A stretch of DNA of 64,000 nt from Gracilariopsis chorda (lineage: Eukaryota; Rhodophyta; Florideophyceae; Gracilariales; Gracilariaceae). Of this stretch, positions 19,296-30,900 are shown in pieces. Numbering within the stretch: position 1 is the first letter of the stretch; each line of letters starts with the position of its first letter. The notes beneath the pieces were generated by a model. That model was not told the DNA's origin. It saw only the letters and a list, made by a program, of their open reading frames with translations, and did not search any database. The position numbers were made by a program, and so were the translations under genes. The stretch is taken from the NCBI GenBank assembly GCA_003194525.1, contig NBIV01000312.1, positions 1 through 64,000 of the forward strand. The letters are read 5' to 3'.

Positions 19296-22200
19296 CCGTC
19301 CCTCGCAGTTATGAACAAAGTATCATGATTGCGTACTACTAGTATCTATCTCGATTAATTGGCTAAGGGTGCCACCGTTAAAAACATTTTGCGCAGCAAA
19401 ACCTTGTAGGAGAAATCTGCACCAAAAGGAAAAGGTAGAGAGAGTTCCATTCTACCCAGATCCGTATAACGGTACAATGGGTTCTTATTTCTGTTACAAA
19501 GATCAAAGAAAAACAAAATCACAAATAATAAAAAAAACACAAGCGTTAGAAAATTTGTCAAAGGAAAATCAGAAGTGACCATGTACGCCACAAAGCAAAC
19601 CCAATGTTTGCAGACGGTCTTGTCTCAACGACTTAGTAAACACGTCGGCAGGCTGCATTATAGTTCGCACGTATTCCATGCGAACAATGCCATTCGTCAG
19701 CAATTCGTTAACATGGTCGAACTTCAGAGCAATATGCTCGTTACGCTCAGGCGTCCGGGTATTTTGGACGATTGACAACGCGGTGGAGCTATGACTGAAT
19801 ACCTGGATGAGATACATGTCTTCCGGTTCATCTTCAACGATGGTTTCATACAGCATTTCCCAAAACAATCTCCTCACCCATGTCACGGCTTTTCCACAAT
19901 AGGACAGTGTGTTGTATTCAGCCTCTACAGACAATAGCGCAATTATCGTCTGCTTCTTTGTAGTCCAAAGGATGGGTCCTTCATTTAACTTTACCAGTAA
20001 ACCAGTTGTAAACTTTCTGGTGTCCTTGCAAGCAGCCCAGTCTGCATCGCAATACGCTTCCATCGGCGCGTTGGCGCTTGATGAGAAGTGGAGGCAATAG
20101 TCCTTCGTACCTTTCAGGTACCTTAACACCCTTTTTGCAATTCCAGCATCTCTCTTTCCAGGAGCATGCACTTGCCTTGCTAGCATTGAAGCTGCGAACA
20201 TGATGTCAGGCCTTGACGTCACAGCCAAGTACATCAAATGCCCTACCAGTTTTCGGTATCGGGCGTGAAGCACAGTGGACAAACCTTCTTCGTCGTTCTT
20301 TAGATCCGTCAGATCGCAAGGAGAAGGCAAAGGAATTTGCGCAGGATTCGATTTCACTAATCCGTACTACTCTAACGTCTTCACGACGTATCTTTCTTGT
20401 CATACCCAAATGCCTTTGCTGTCCCTGTCGATTTCCATCCCAATAAAAGACTTTGCTTTACCAATAAACTTCACTTGAAATAGTTTCTTCATCTCTTCCT
20501 TAAAGTATTCCAGGACAGATCTTGAGTCCGACAACATTAGTACGTCGTCGACTACAACTACAAGTATAATAAACCCAATACTCGACTTGTAGATGTACAG
20601 TCGGCTGTCAATTCGCGACTGCCGAAATTTTAGCTTTAGCAGCTCTGAATGGAATAGCGATCCCCAGATGTGTCCGGCTTGTTTCCCACCATACATCGAC
20701 TTCAGTAGTAGGCAGACATTTCCATGTTGATATGACGAGCCCGACGCATTGGTGGGCTGTTCCATTATTAGTGGCTCGTCCAGGTCTCCGTATAAATAAG
20801 CGTTACTTATATCCAAGGTTTCCATTATTAAACCTTATGCAGCCGCTTTCGCCAGCCCAAGTCGTATTGTCTCTAGCCGTGCTACGGGAGCGTACAACTT
20901 TTCCGGATCGTAATCCAAGTACGGCTCCTGTTTGTCTCCTCGGACCAAATGCCGAGCCTTTGGCAGGACCTTCATTGGCTTGCTGGTTATATGCTCCGCG
21001 ATAAATGTCCACAGGAATGGAAGTGGTTTCATTTCAGGTTTCCGGTCCACCAGCGTCTACGTCTTTCTGCTGGTTAGAGCCTCGTACTCCCTATCGATTG
21101 CATCGGCCCACTTTGGAATGTTGCGTGCATCTCTAAAAGGTCTTTGTAACCGTGAGGTCCTGTTCCTCGTTGTCATACCTTGCCCTTGATTCCAAGCACT
21201 GAGCTAGAGATGCGTCCATATGTTCCTAGTTGGCATCTTGCATTTCGCTCTCGGCTTCTTTTCGTCTCAATGAGGAGAAATCAATCAGTTGATTGATTGA
21301 AGGGATTCTTTCCTTTGTGACCGTGAAGTCCTGTTGTCTACATTTCACTACCTTGCGTAGCGAAGGAATGTATATCCGGTAGAGAGTGCGTAGGGTTTGC
21401 ATTCCAATAAAGTGTCCGGGAAGTGCGCGAGGCAAGAGCTTTTTGCTGGGAACAGCGTCTGACCTGTAGATAAATGCATTTCTCTTTTGTGCAAACTTCA
21501 GAAGTCTCGAGAAGTCTGGCTTTCTCTTGAACCATAGTGTGTAGGGAATCTGCATACCTAAACTGGAGTTTGGTAGGCGGTTACGTATCCAGTTCGCGTG
21601 GGATATCGCCTCTTCCCATAGTTCTAGAGGGAGTTGTGAAGCGTGAAGAAATGTCCTTGCAGTTTTCCAAAGGTATTGGATGATCTTTTCTGCTGCTCCA
21701 TTCGACTTGTGGGCGTATGGCGGAGTGTACTCGAGGACGATTCCGCTTTCTGACGCGTATGCGATGAAATCGTCAGATCAGTCCTCACCCGCCCCGTCAA
21801 GGCGAACGCGGTAGAGTCTATGGCCTCGTAACTCGTTCTCTGCCCGCGCCTTGTACCACCTTATGGAAGGGAAGAACTGCAGTTTCCTATCCATAAAGTA
21901 TATAGATGACAATCTTGTGTTGTCATCAAAGAGAACCTGCATATACCTCTAGCCTTGTAATGAAGGTGGGGTGATCGGACCAGTAAGATCTGTATGCACC
22001 AGCTCTAGAGGCTTCGTGGCCCTTGACGATGAGGGTTCCACGGCAGCCCGTTTTGTCCCTGCTTCAATGCATTCTGAGCATTGGATGTTGTATACCTCGG
22101 AGCGTAACAGGTTTAGGATGCCTTTCGATTGTTTCGAACAGGACAAGAGCCTATTCTTTCCTGTGTGACCAAGTCTGTCGTGCCAGTCTCTGGCGGTGTC

Positions 22201-23589
22201 ACCTGGGAACGGGGTTGCCATTGGTGCCCTTGGCGGTGGAATAGGGTTCGGAAACGGACATAGTCCGTCCCTCTGTTGTGACAGATAGAGTACATCACCA
22301 GAGTTCGGATGTTTGATGATGAAGCACGTGGAATCTGAGTTGTTCAAGAATTCTACCCGAGTATGCTGTGCGAGGACTGAGAGGGAAATGAGGTTAGAGT
22401 CAAAGGATGGTGTGTGTTTTGCGGGAAGACTCAATCCATCTCCCAGTGGGAGTCTTATTGTTCCGTATCCTTCGATCCTAAACTGGCGGTCGCATGTGCG
22501 AACTGTTTGGTGTCCAGTACGGTGATAGTCCCAGAACAATGATTTGTCGTTGACAAAGACATGTTTGGCACCACAGTCGAGCCATGTTTTGGCTTTACTA
22601 TCAAAGCAGGAAGACATAGCCTTAGCAATTGCAACGAAACCTCGTGGCTCTTGTTCAGTGTTATATCGTTGGCTATTGTTTCGGTTTGGGTTTTGTTCAT
22701 GCCTGTTTGAGTCGCATGATCTTTGCTTGCTGTTCTTGTTTCTCCTGGGGAAGCGATTTCTTCCGCGTTTAGGGTGTCTTTTATTTACGCGGTGAATCGT
22801 TCTTCTTACTCTGCATTCGGCGCGAATGTGTCCTAGTTTACCACAGTTCCAGCATTTGACATTCTTGGATCTGAATGTCGATTGTTTTGGTCCGGCGTGA
22901 GATATCTGGGCTGCGGGGTACGGATGTTGTCACGATTTATTTGTTTCTTGCGCCTCAGAGGTAGTTACGGACTTTCGATGCTTTCTTTTGTCCATTTCAG
23001 AACGTACGAGGGAAACGACTTCATTGTATTCCATTTTATTGGCGTCGGCTAAGAGATTGATGGCCATTAGAGCTTCGCGGAGTGTTCTAAGTAGACAAGC
23101 GGTGCGTTCGGGATCAGGTAGTTGATCTTCTAGGCGTGCAAGCTCTAAGAAAATGGTTTCCATGTCGTGTAGGTGCTTCTGTATGTCGTCACTATCATGG
23201 AATATCGTACCGCTTAGACGTTGACGAAGGTTCATCTTCGACTGGATGTTGTCCTTCTTATAGGTTGATTCCAACTTCGTCCATACTTCTAATGAGGTGC
23301 AATGCTCTCTTTCAAGTAGGTCTGAGACGGCGACAATGGGTTGTGTGCCTCAGGTTTGCACCATATTAGAACGTGCTTTCCTATCGGCATCGTCCCAGCG
23401 CTTTCGCGCTTGGGCGGTACTTTGTCTCTCTATGGGTCGCTCTTGACTGAGCACGAAGAGTGCTTGTAAGGCTTGCATCAAGTCGCGAACGTATATCCGC
23501 CAAGTAGAGTACTCTGCGTTCCCTTGTAAGCGGGGGACGCGCCTTGTATCTGTAACTCGATCCCCATCCATCACTGAGAGACTGGCAGT

Positions 23590-25083
23590 GAGAGAGGAGA
23601 GTAGTATTTTTTTATCTTCACCGGTCCCCTACCGGGTAAGGGATTCTTCTTGGCGGGAACACTGGCAGGAGATGCTATCTCCGAAGGCCCTAAAGGTCAG
23701 ACCTCTGACTCCAGGTTGGACTCTCCCAATGAGTTGTGATTTGCTGCGGCCTGACAAGTTCTGCACAAATCAGATCTCGGTGCGCGCTTCCCTACGGAAC
23801 GTCCAGGAGAGGTTATTAACAGGGGATATGTTTTCACCAGTAAACCTCCTCTAGTTCCTTGCGAATGCTTGCTCGGCAAAGGATTCTCTGCTATACCTAA
23901 CCACGATGTAGTCCGGCCTGAACGATGAGACACCCTGTCTCCGAGGATTCGCATCGCACACCCCAGCAGAACCGGTTATACGGTGTGATTACTAGCCCTC
24001 GGATTAGTCCAAGTCCCCACTCGATTCCCTGCCGGTGCTCAGCTTTCGAACTATATCGGCGGTCAGATTGCCAACTTCCACGTAGGGGTAATGGCAACAG
24101 AGGCCCTTAGTCACAGACGCAAGCTTCCCGTCTGTTGAATACTCAATTCCACGCGGCTTCCGATGAAGTGGCGGGACTTTCTTCTCAACCCAAGTTTTTA
24201 TGTTGGGGAGGTAACGCCGATTTGCAATGCGTACGCAAACGGCGGGGGTGTATAGTTGTCACGTCAGCGCGGGGGTGCGGAGCGTGTAGTAGTAGCAAAG
24301 ACTTGCAGCGTAGAGGCGTCAGGTGGTCGTTCCAGACGCAAGGCCAAAGGAAAGGGTTGTTAAACGACACGGGGATGTTCAAGAAGCCTCTAGCCTACAC
24401 GCGTCTACGGAGCGCGAGAACGAAGGGAACGGAGCAGGGGTTTCCTTCCGGGTGATCACGATTACGCGAGGTTCCGTCGATGATTCGAAACAGAAAGGCG
24501 TCGCTTGCAATTTTTGAAATGAGGCGGAGTCTGTAGGTGGCGGCAATGGGGGAACGCTTCCCCCAAATCTGCAAGTCAAAAACTGACTGCCAGTAAGACG
24601 GTTTGTGGTCCGGCGCAGTGTTCTAAAAAGGGTTAACGTTACCAGGTTAAGGCCACTAAAGGTTACTTTGGAGGTTACTTGGAAGCTGCACAAATGGAGG
24701 AACGCGTCCTCCACATCTGCAAGTGAGATTGTGATTTGGCAGGCAACTCCAAAGAAAAGGGAAGTCCGAGAGCGCGCCGACGCGGTGGTGAGGCGGGAGT
24801 TGTGCGCTAGTGCAGTGAGTAGTGCGCAATTTGTGGGAACAACCAATATTGAAGATTGCGTGCAGATATGAGCAAGAGCTCAAAGCGGAAAGAAAGTTTT
24901 TGAAAACGCGAGTAGGTTCCTATGAGACATATATGCGCAGCTGCAGTGCCGCGTGCAAGTATAGGTCAAAGCGGGTGAAGGGTTGCAGGTGCGTCGGAGG
25001 TAGGCGCGTCCGTGCGCTTCGAGAGGATTGTAAAGGGAAATCGAGAGGGAAGCGCGGTCAGAACCCAGGGTGGGAGTTTTTCA
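23590..25083 (-). other. Long leader of the minus-strand Copia element
   Basis: About 1.5 kb between the primer site and gag. I see no protein family in it on either strand. It contains two related segments (about 24541-24590 and 24676-24730), each with a GGAGGAACGC-like or GGGGGAACGC-like start and AATCTGCAAGT or CATCTGCAAGT at the end, so part of it may be an internal duplication. It probably holds packaging signals. Confidence 0.4.
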
Positions 25084-25097
25084 CCGCGATGCTACCA
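25084..25097 (-). other. Primer binding site of the minus-strand Copia element
   Basis: TGGTAGCATCGCGG on the minus strand directly abuts the 5' LTR. It starts with TGG, complementary to a tRNA CCA end, and shares TGGTAGC with the initiator-methionine primer site of yeast Ty1. An initiator tRNA primer is likely but unproven for this host. Confidence 0.65.
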
Positions 25098-25246
25098 TGA
25101 AAAACGCGGGGTAGTGCCTGGCGGCTTGACCCACGCACGAGGTCATCCAGAGCCACCGGCGGTGCTTTATTGATACTCTGACCGTCAGGTTCAGTGAAAC
25201 TTGTACGTCTACACGTTTCACTGAACTGCTGGTACAGCCATTCACA
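25098..25246 (-). repeat. 5' LTR of the minus-strand Copia element (149 bp)
   Basis: On the minus strand it begins TGTGAATGGCTG and ends CGTTTTTCA, with TG and CA at the ends. At 149 bp it is unusually short for a 6-kb element. It contains a 12-bp perfect inverted repeat, GTTCAGTGAAAC (25189-25200) with GTTTCACTGAAC (25215-25226). Confidence 0.85.
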
Positions 25247-25611
25247 ATTTTTGTCCATTCGTGGCTGTAAGCCATACGTACGTCGGCGCTTCCGTTCGGA
25301 CAGAAGTTTTTAGACCGTTTTGGTAGTTCGAATAATTCTATTTAGGCTAGCTACTGAACCGTATCACACTCTACTTTGCACTAAGACATAGACGAAGTAA
25401 AAGAATAGCAGCAAAAGAAACCATGGTTCTCCGTGTCCAGCTGTGCACAGAAGCTGTTGTCAGCTCTGGTCTTCTAAGTCGATTTTAATCTTTTACATTT
25501 AATTTTCCCACTACTGCTCCAAAACTACCGTTTACCAATTGTTTTCACCGCTGTTCCAGCACAATAAAAATACATCGGAAAGATTGTCAATCTAAAATTA
25601 TTTTTTATGTA
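25247..25611. other. Spacer between two LTR elements
   Basis: 365 bp of AT-richer sequence with no supported gene. An AATAAA-like signal stands near 25562. This is probably older flank that the chromovirus inserted into: the target ATGTA at 25607-25611 reappears at 35962-35966. Confidence 0.5.
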
Positions 25612-26512
25612 TGTAGTGCAATACCCGCAAGCGGGACAACACACGAAGACGTTTGGATCTTCCCCTCTGGAGGGTAACACAGCGAATGGAGCCTCTCCGG
25701 ATGAGCACGACGAAGTCGGGTTGTAAAGCCGAGGCTCACCCTCACGCCAAGCGGGGAGAGTTGAAACGGTAGGATTAGGATCACCACGAATGGGAAAACA
25801 GCCCTTCCAAGGAGTACGAGTCCACGTAAGTGGGGGAAGACGTCATGGGATACCGGCACGAGAGACACGCGTCGGCGGTGACGAGCAACCACACAAAGGG
25901 GTAGAAACCACGAGAGTGGGGTAAGGGAAATACGGGGGATGCCCGATTTGGGGCGACGGGGGTGTGGGCCAACGGGACCACGGAAAAAGGTACAAAGGAA
26001 CCCTATACAGGGGCGAGAACACGGCGGTGGTGAATTAAGCGACAAGTGCCCAAGGTGGTGATACTCCTAGTGACACAGGGTGGATAGGTCTACCGTTAGT
26101 AACGCGGCTTTACCTCCGAGGAGTGTAGAAGACTCGCGAAAGCGGAAAAGACTTAGAGCCAAGAACCCTGGTTGGGGAAGTTTACTCAGTGTCGGGGCGA
26201 GGTCGCCGAGCCACTATACAGTGTAGTAATCTCCCTACTGTAGCGTAGATAAATTATAAATAATAAATATAAATCAAATAAATGTCCACACTGTGGTGCC
26301 AACCTCCTCCTGACGATCCGTGTCACACGTGGTCGACTCACGCCTTGGGCGGCACACGGCGCATGCACAGGTGTGCACCTGGCGCACAGTGCGGATCTGC
26401 TGAGGGCTGAGACACCCGCTAATAGCGGTAGTAATCATAAACACGCGAAAGCGGCAAAAACACCAAGTCCACAGGGCATCGCTGAGTCTTCCTCCTTGAG
26501 GATTGCACTTCA
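25612..26512 (-). repeat. 3' LTR of the minus-strand chromovirus
   Basis: 901 bp. On the minus strand it starts TGAAGTGCAAT and ends ATTGCACTACA, an extended terminal inverted repeat. It is preceded on that strand by the purine tract AGGAGGGGGATA. Confidence 0.93.
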
Positions 26513-26547
26513 TATCCCCCTCCTGAGGTGCGAATACGACATTCACG

Positions 26548-27033
26548 ATGGCAACGGAAGCACCGGGCAAGGTCCTTAAATGTAAGTCCGGCTCGCCGGT
26601 TCTCCATCCCACCCTGGGTAACGAGCACCTAGCTGCGAACAGCGAATCTGAGACCAACTCTTACGAGGTTCTTCGAACAACACACACGCTTTCGCGGCTT
26701 TCTTCTCCGATTACTCGGCTTCCTTCATCTACGATGAACAACAACAACGGCAAAGCCGGCAACAACACACCGTTACAGTACTTCTCCGTATTTCATTCCG
26801 TGCCTCTACCGCAAAGCGGTCTCTCGACTCCGTCGCAACAAACAGGCGCAAATGCGAGTGCGGCTCCCACGGGAGGGTATCTAATGGCAGCGTGGCCGTC
26901 GTACGACATGCTGGTCGGGCTGCAGCCTTCGCAACATGCGATGACTCTCCGGCTGGCGCCGTGGTTCCACCCGACTGCGGTGTTCAATGATGCGCTTCTG
27001 GCGATGTATATCGATGGAAACGGGATGCTCTGA
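26548..27033 (+). CDS. Hypothetical antisense ORF between chromodomain and LTR
   Basis: A 161-codon frame with an ATG, on the strand opposite to the chromovirus, in the stretch between its chromodomain and 3' LTR. The product is rich in N, S, T, P and A (an N-run near residue 54), without a domain I know. Antisense ORFs at this place have been described in some plant LTR elements, but this could also be chance, since I see no matching ORF in the relative at 53336-63217. Confidence 0.3.
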   Translation: MATEAPGKVLKCKSGSPVLHPTLGNEHLAANSESETNSYEVLRTTHTLSRLSSPITRLPSSTMNNNNGKAGNNTPLQYFSVFHSVPLPQSGLSTPSQQTGANASAAPTGGYLMAAWPSYDMLVGLQPSQHAMTLRLAPWFHPTAVFNDALLAMYIDGNGML

Positions 27034-27187
27034 TAGCCCGACTCCAGGGAAATAACCACTAAGGTGGGGACAGTTCCAACCCGTAAGGGGGCGTGTTCCC
27101 TCACCATGGGGGTGCAACCTTGTGAGGTAGTGTAGTCCTTCGACTAGTCGGTGTTCCATCGATCGTATCGAATAAAATCCAAGTTGA

Positions 27188-27262
27188 ATTGTGTTCCTTC
27201 TTCTTTCCTTTCCTTTCTTCCTTTCCACACCACAACTCGATCCTTCATTTCCTTCCTTCCAC
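27188..27262 (-). repeat. Internal purine-rich tract of the minus-strand chromovirus
   Basis: On the element strand this is a purine-rich run of about 75 nt built of GGAAG, AAGGAAAGG and similar words, interrupted by a short mixed stretch. It lies between the chromodomain and the LTR, about 700 bp from the normal plus-strand primer. It could serve as a second primer for plus-strand DNA, or be simple-sequence drift. Confidence 0.5.
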
Positions 27263-27275
27263 CGCAGTGGCTTGC

Positions 27276-27917
27276 TTATCCGACTTGGGCGTTTATCACC
27301 GATGCCGGGATTCCCGTTCGCGTTCTGCGATGATATGACACCACTTTCGAACGTGGGAGGTGCTCTATCGGCTCATCCGAATCATATTCGGGCCCGAAAC
27401 CGTACCAGCGTACGCGGTAATGGATGTAACCATCTGGATAGTAAGAATGTTCCACAATGTGGTCAACAACAAACTCCTGTTTGTAGACTTCCCGGCCTCG
27501 CCGTGTTCGCATTATCGCGTCCTGCACGGCAGGCTCTACCACCACTGGTGGGTGTTGGACAGTCTTCCCCGGAAGGGGCATGGCTTGGTACTGCCTTCCC
27601 ATGCCCTTAGAGGGGTCATTAACCGGTTTTCGGGTAGGTTCATCCGCTTCGCGGGCCTGGAGGTCCTCCGCACGGCCGGTTGCGTCGACCACTTGATGGT
27701 GCGTATCGGGACCCTTGCTGTGGGTTAAAGTATCCCGCTTCGCGGTTTCTTCACTCCTTGAGGGGGCGTCTATTGACGACACCCTTTGAGGGGCTTCTAA
27801 CGCATCTGAAAGATGAGCATCTGGGTCGCGAACCACAGGTTTGTGTGTAGATATCCGTCTTGACGGGGTGCTCCAGACGACGAAGTCGGTTGTACCACGG
27901 TGCGTCGTAGAGTACAC
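27276..27917 (-). other. Chromodomain region of the minus-strand chromovirus
   Basis: The translated segment EFVVDHIVEHSYYPDGYI, followed by HYRVRWYGFG and EPIEHLPRSKVV, is a chromodomain of the chromovirus integrase tail. In this family it is known to bind modified histone tails and steer integration into silent chromatin. The same domain occurs at about 61930-62090 in the plus-strand relative and, decayed, at about 40360-40530. Confidence 0.85.
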
Positions 27918-30900
27918 GTCGGCTCGCCTCGGGCGGTAATTGGTGCCTTTGCCGTCCGTACGGTGTCGGGGTCACGTGCCGTTTGCAACGGATGGTCGAG
28001 GGTTGTCCGTGCCGTGTTGCGTTCCGCCTCCTCACGTGAGGGCGGTTGCAACGGTGCTGCCGGTGTGTTGTTTCGCTTCGGCGACGAAGTATTTCCGTTT
28101 TTGACGTGCTTTACTTCCGGAGTGACCGGTGCGACTTCGGCGACACTGTTGGGATCAACCGAGACACTCGGAGTGAGTTCGCGACTGCGCGATGGTCCTA
28201 AACCAGAATCCAGCTTGCTGGTCGTTTTCCTTCCGTCCTGTACGGTGTGCTTGCCCGGCCTGGCCGGTGTGTTCTGCCGTGCAGTAGGAGTTACCACGTC
28301 CGGTGTAGTCGGCTCAGAGGATCCCGCCAGGGCCTGCTCTGCATTATCCAGCGTAGCTGTTGTTGAAGGACCGTGACCCACGGAATGCGGATCAACGCTC
28401 GGCGGCACAGCCGGTTCAGTATCGCGAACGCAAATAGTTTCCTGCGACGATTTCACTTTAGCGAGAGACTTCCCACTGCGTGGTGCATTTTGACGACTAG
28501 AATCCCGGTGGGGAGTGCGAACTGGCGCAGATGCGGTAGAGCTTCCTCGAGAGGGTTCAGCGGTAGCTGTAGCGCGCAAATGCGAAGATGGCACGTCAGT
28601 AGATGGAAATCTCGGTCCACTATTATCCTTTTCGATGTGTCCGGAGGTTCGTGCACCACGGTTGTCATGACGCGACGAAGCGGTTTCAGTGTTAGGGTCC
28701 TCCTCCCCCTCCTTAGATGGAGCGGCATGGGGAGTGGTAGAAGCGCCCAAACTGCGAGGATAGACACCGTGCAGTGGCGTTAGAGAAGAAAGGCCATTCG
28801 GGCCTGCGTCCGATAAGCACGGCATATCTGAGAGTCCCCTTGAAGGGTGTGGCAACACAGAAGGCCTGTTAACCACAGATGTGGGTTGTTCCACTGGGGT
28901 GTGTTGGTTCTCATCTTGGTAAGCAACCTCTACGGAGGGTGGCGGTGCCATAACAACGCGATCGCGGGAAATCCGCTCATGAGTGTCGTTCATTTCCACC
29001 ACTAAGGTTTCGTTATCCACTGATATGACCTTGAAGGGACCGTCCGCGACGGGTGAGAGCTTATGCCGTTTCTCCTTCTCAGGGTTCCAGTGCTCCTTAC
29101 GGACGAAGACGTAGTCACCCTCCTTAATTGGCGGTGCTGTACCTCGTACACGAGAGTCAAAATCACGCTTGTACGCGGCCTGTGCTCGTGCCATGGAGCT
29201 CCGGGCGACCGGGATCAACTTCGTAAGCCACGCTTTCCATCGTTGGCGATAATACTTCACGGAAGGGAAGTTTGCCAGCGTAGGCTGGGGTTCCAACGCT
29301 ACGGCGGGCGGATGACGCGAAAGTACCAATTCAAATGGCGTCAAACCCGTTGTACGGTGTACCTGTGTGTTATACGCAAAGGTCAAGGCGTCAGTGTACA
29401 GTTCCCATGTTTTGGGGTGATCAGCAACGTAAGAACGGAGAGAGGCTAACAGCGTTCGGTTAAACCGCTCGACTTGCCCATTACAGTGGGGGTGGTAGGT
29501 CGTTGTGAACAGATTCTTGATATCGAGAATCCGACACACGTCCTCAAAGAATCGCGATGCGAATTGCTTTCCGTTATCGGATAGAATGTTAACCGGTGAT
29601 CCGTAGACAAATACCCAAAGGGTGACGAAGGCTTGCGCCACCGCGAAAGCGGATATCTTCCTTAAAGGTACGGTGCGAACCAACTTGGAGAAACGATCCG
29701 TGATAACGAGTAAAAACTTATGTCCACGCTTTGTGGTGAGCAGCGGTCCCAAAAGGTCAATTGCGACAAACTCGAGAGGGGCCCGTGCTGGAAATAACTT
29801 CAACTTCGTTGAATGCTTCCGGAGTTTGACCCGGTTTTTGGCACACTCCGCGCATGACCGCACAGTCGCGTAGCAGTCCACAGCCATGGCTTGCCAATAG
29901 TAACTCCGTCGCAACGTGAGGTAAAGTTTCCGTCCACCGGCGTGTCCACCATGTTTCGCATAGTGCAACAAGTGCAACACTCTAGATTGTAGAGTATGCG
30001 GTACCACTACCTGTGGGGTTGTTTGAACCGTCCTGACGAGGTATCCAACATCATTCACCTCGAAAGGGAGTTGCGCACCGCCATTAAGTCGGGCACGAAT
30101 CTGAGTACAGAAGGGATCACCTTTTTGTTCTCTGACCATCTCCTCCGGGGGTATTGGCACGAAAGTACCCGGTGGGGGTTTCTGAGCATCGTCCGAGACG
30201 AGTAGTGCGTCCAGTTCATCATCCGATTCCGGTTCTTCATCCGATTTATCGGGTTCACGGTCCGGGGCCTCCGGTTCTCGACCGTCGACGACGAAGCAAG
30301 GAATGTCCTCGTCCCCAGCGGGTAGAGTTTCGCCATCCGCGGGTAAACGCGACAGCGCGTCCGCCTGAGCGTTCTTTGTGCCCTTCTTGTAGATCACCTC
30401 GAAGTCGAATTCCACCAGGCGGTGCCTCCAACGCATTAAGGGGCCTGACGGTTCAGAGACTGTCATGAGCCATCGTAATGACGAGTGATCCGTGTAAACG
30501 GTGAAGTGCACACCCATAAGATAGGGGCGGAGAGTGGAGAGTGCCCACACAACTGCAAGACACTCTTTCTCCGAGACGGAGTAATTCCGCTCGTGAACAT
30601 TCAGTGAGCGTGACCAGTACCCAATAGGGGTTCGTTCTCCTTTGGGTGTTGTCTGAAAGAGAGCGCAACCTACTTGGTAGTCACTAGCATCCGTGTCTAC
30701 GGTAAACGGTAGTCCGGGTTTCGGTAACGATAAGATCGGTGCTGATGTGACAGCCTCCTTGAGGGAGTTAAAAGCCTTCGTCTCGACGGACGTAAAGGGT
30801 TCCAATTTCGGTGGTTGGCCTTTCCGCAAGAGCGCGTTCATGGGTGCTGAGATATCAGCACAATTCGGGATAAACCGTCGATAGACGTTGAATAATCCTA

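Larger units (their letters stand above)
19147..25246 (-). mobile_element. Third Ty1/Copia element, minus strand (broken), very short LTRs
   Basis: Reads right to left. 5' LTR 25098-25246; primer site 25084-25097; a long leader of about 1.5 kb; gag about 23574-22930 with a UBN2-like core (LRQRLSGTIFHD) and a CCHC knuckle near 22830; protease and integrase about 22617-21226 (integrase H-H-C-C and HTDLTGP); reverse transcriptase about 21050-20400 with VDDVLM; RNase H about 20357-19569 with YCDADWA and SVEAEY; 3' LTR 19147-19295. This is a canonical Copia lineage, unlike the two before it. It is broken, with about eight breaks. The flanks CTTTT and ATTTT differ by one base and may be the target duplication. 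LTR divergence of roughly 8-12 percent, judged by eye, makes it the oldest of the first three elements. Confidence 0.88.

Noticed and set aside
25423-25488. Small ORF starting MVLRVQLCTEAVV in the spacer
   Set aside because: Only 21 codons, in AT-rich spacer, with no signal or match. The ATG context is good but that alone does not support a gene.
27900-28783. Long plus-strand open frames opposite chromovirus pol
   Set aside because: They lie antisense to the intact pol linker and arise from its GC-rich, stop-poor codon use. They have no domain and no counterpart opposite the sister element.
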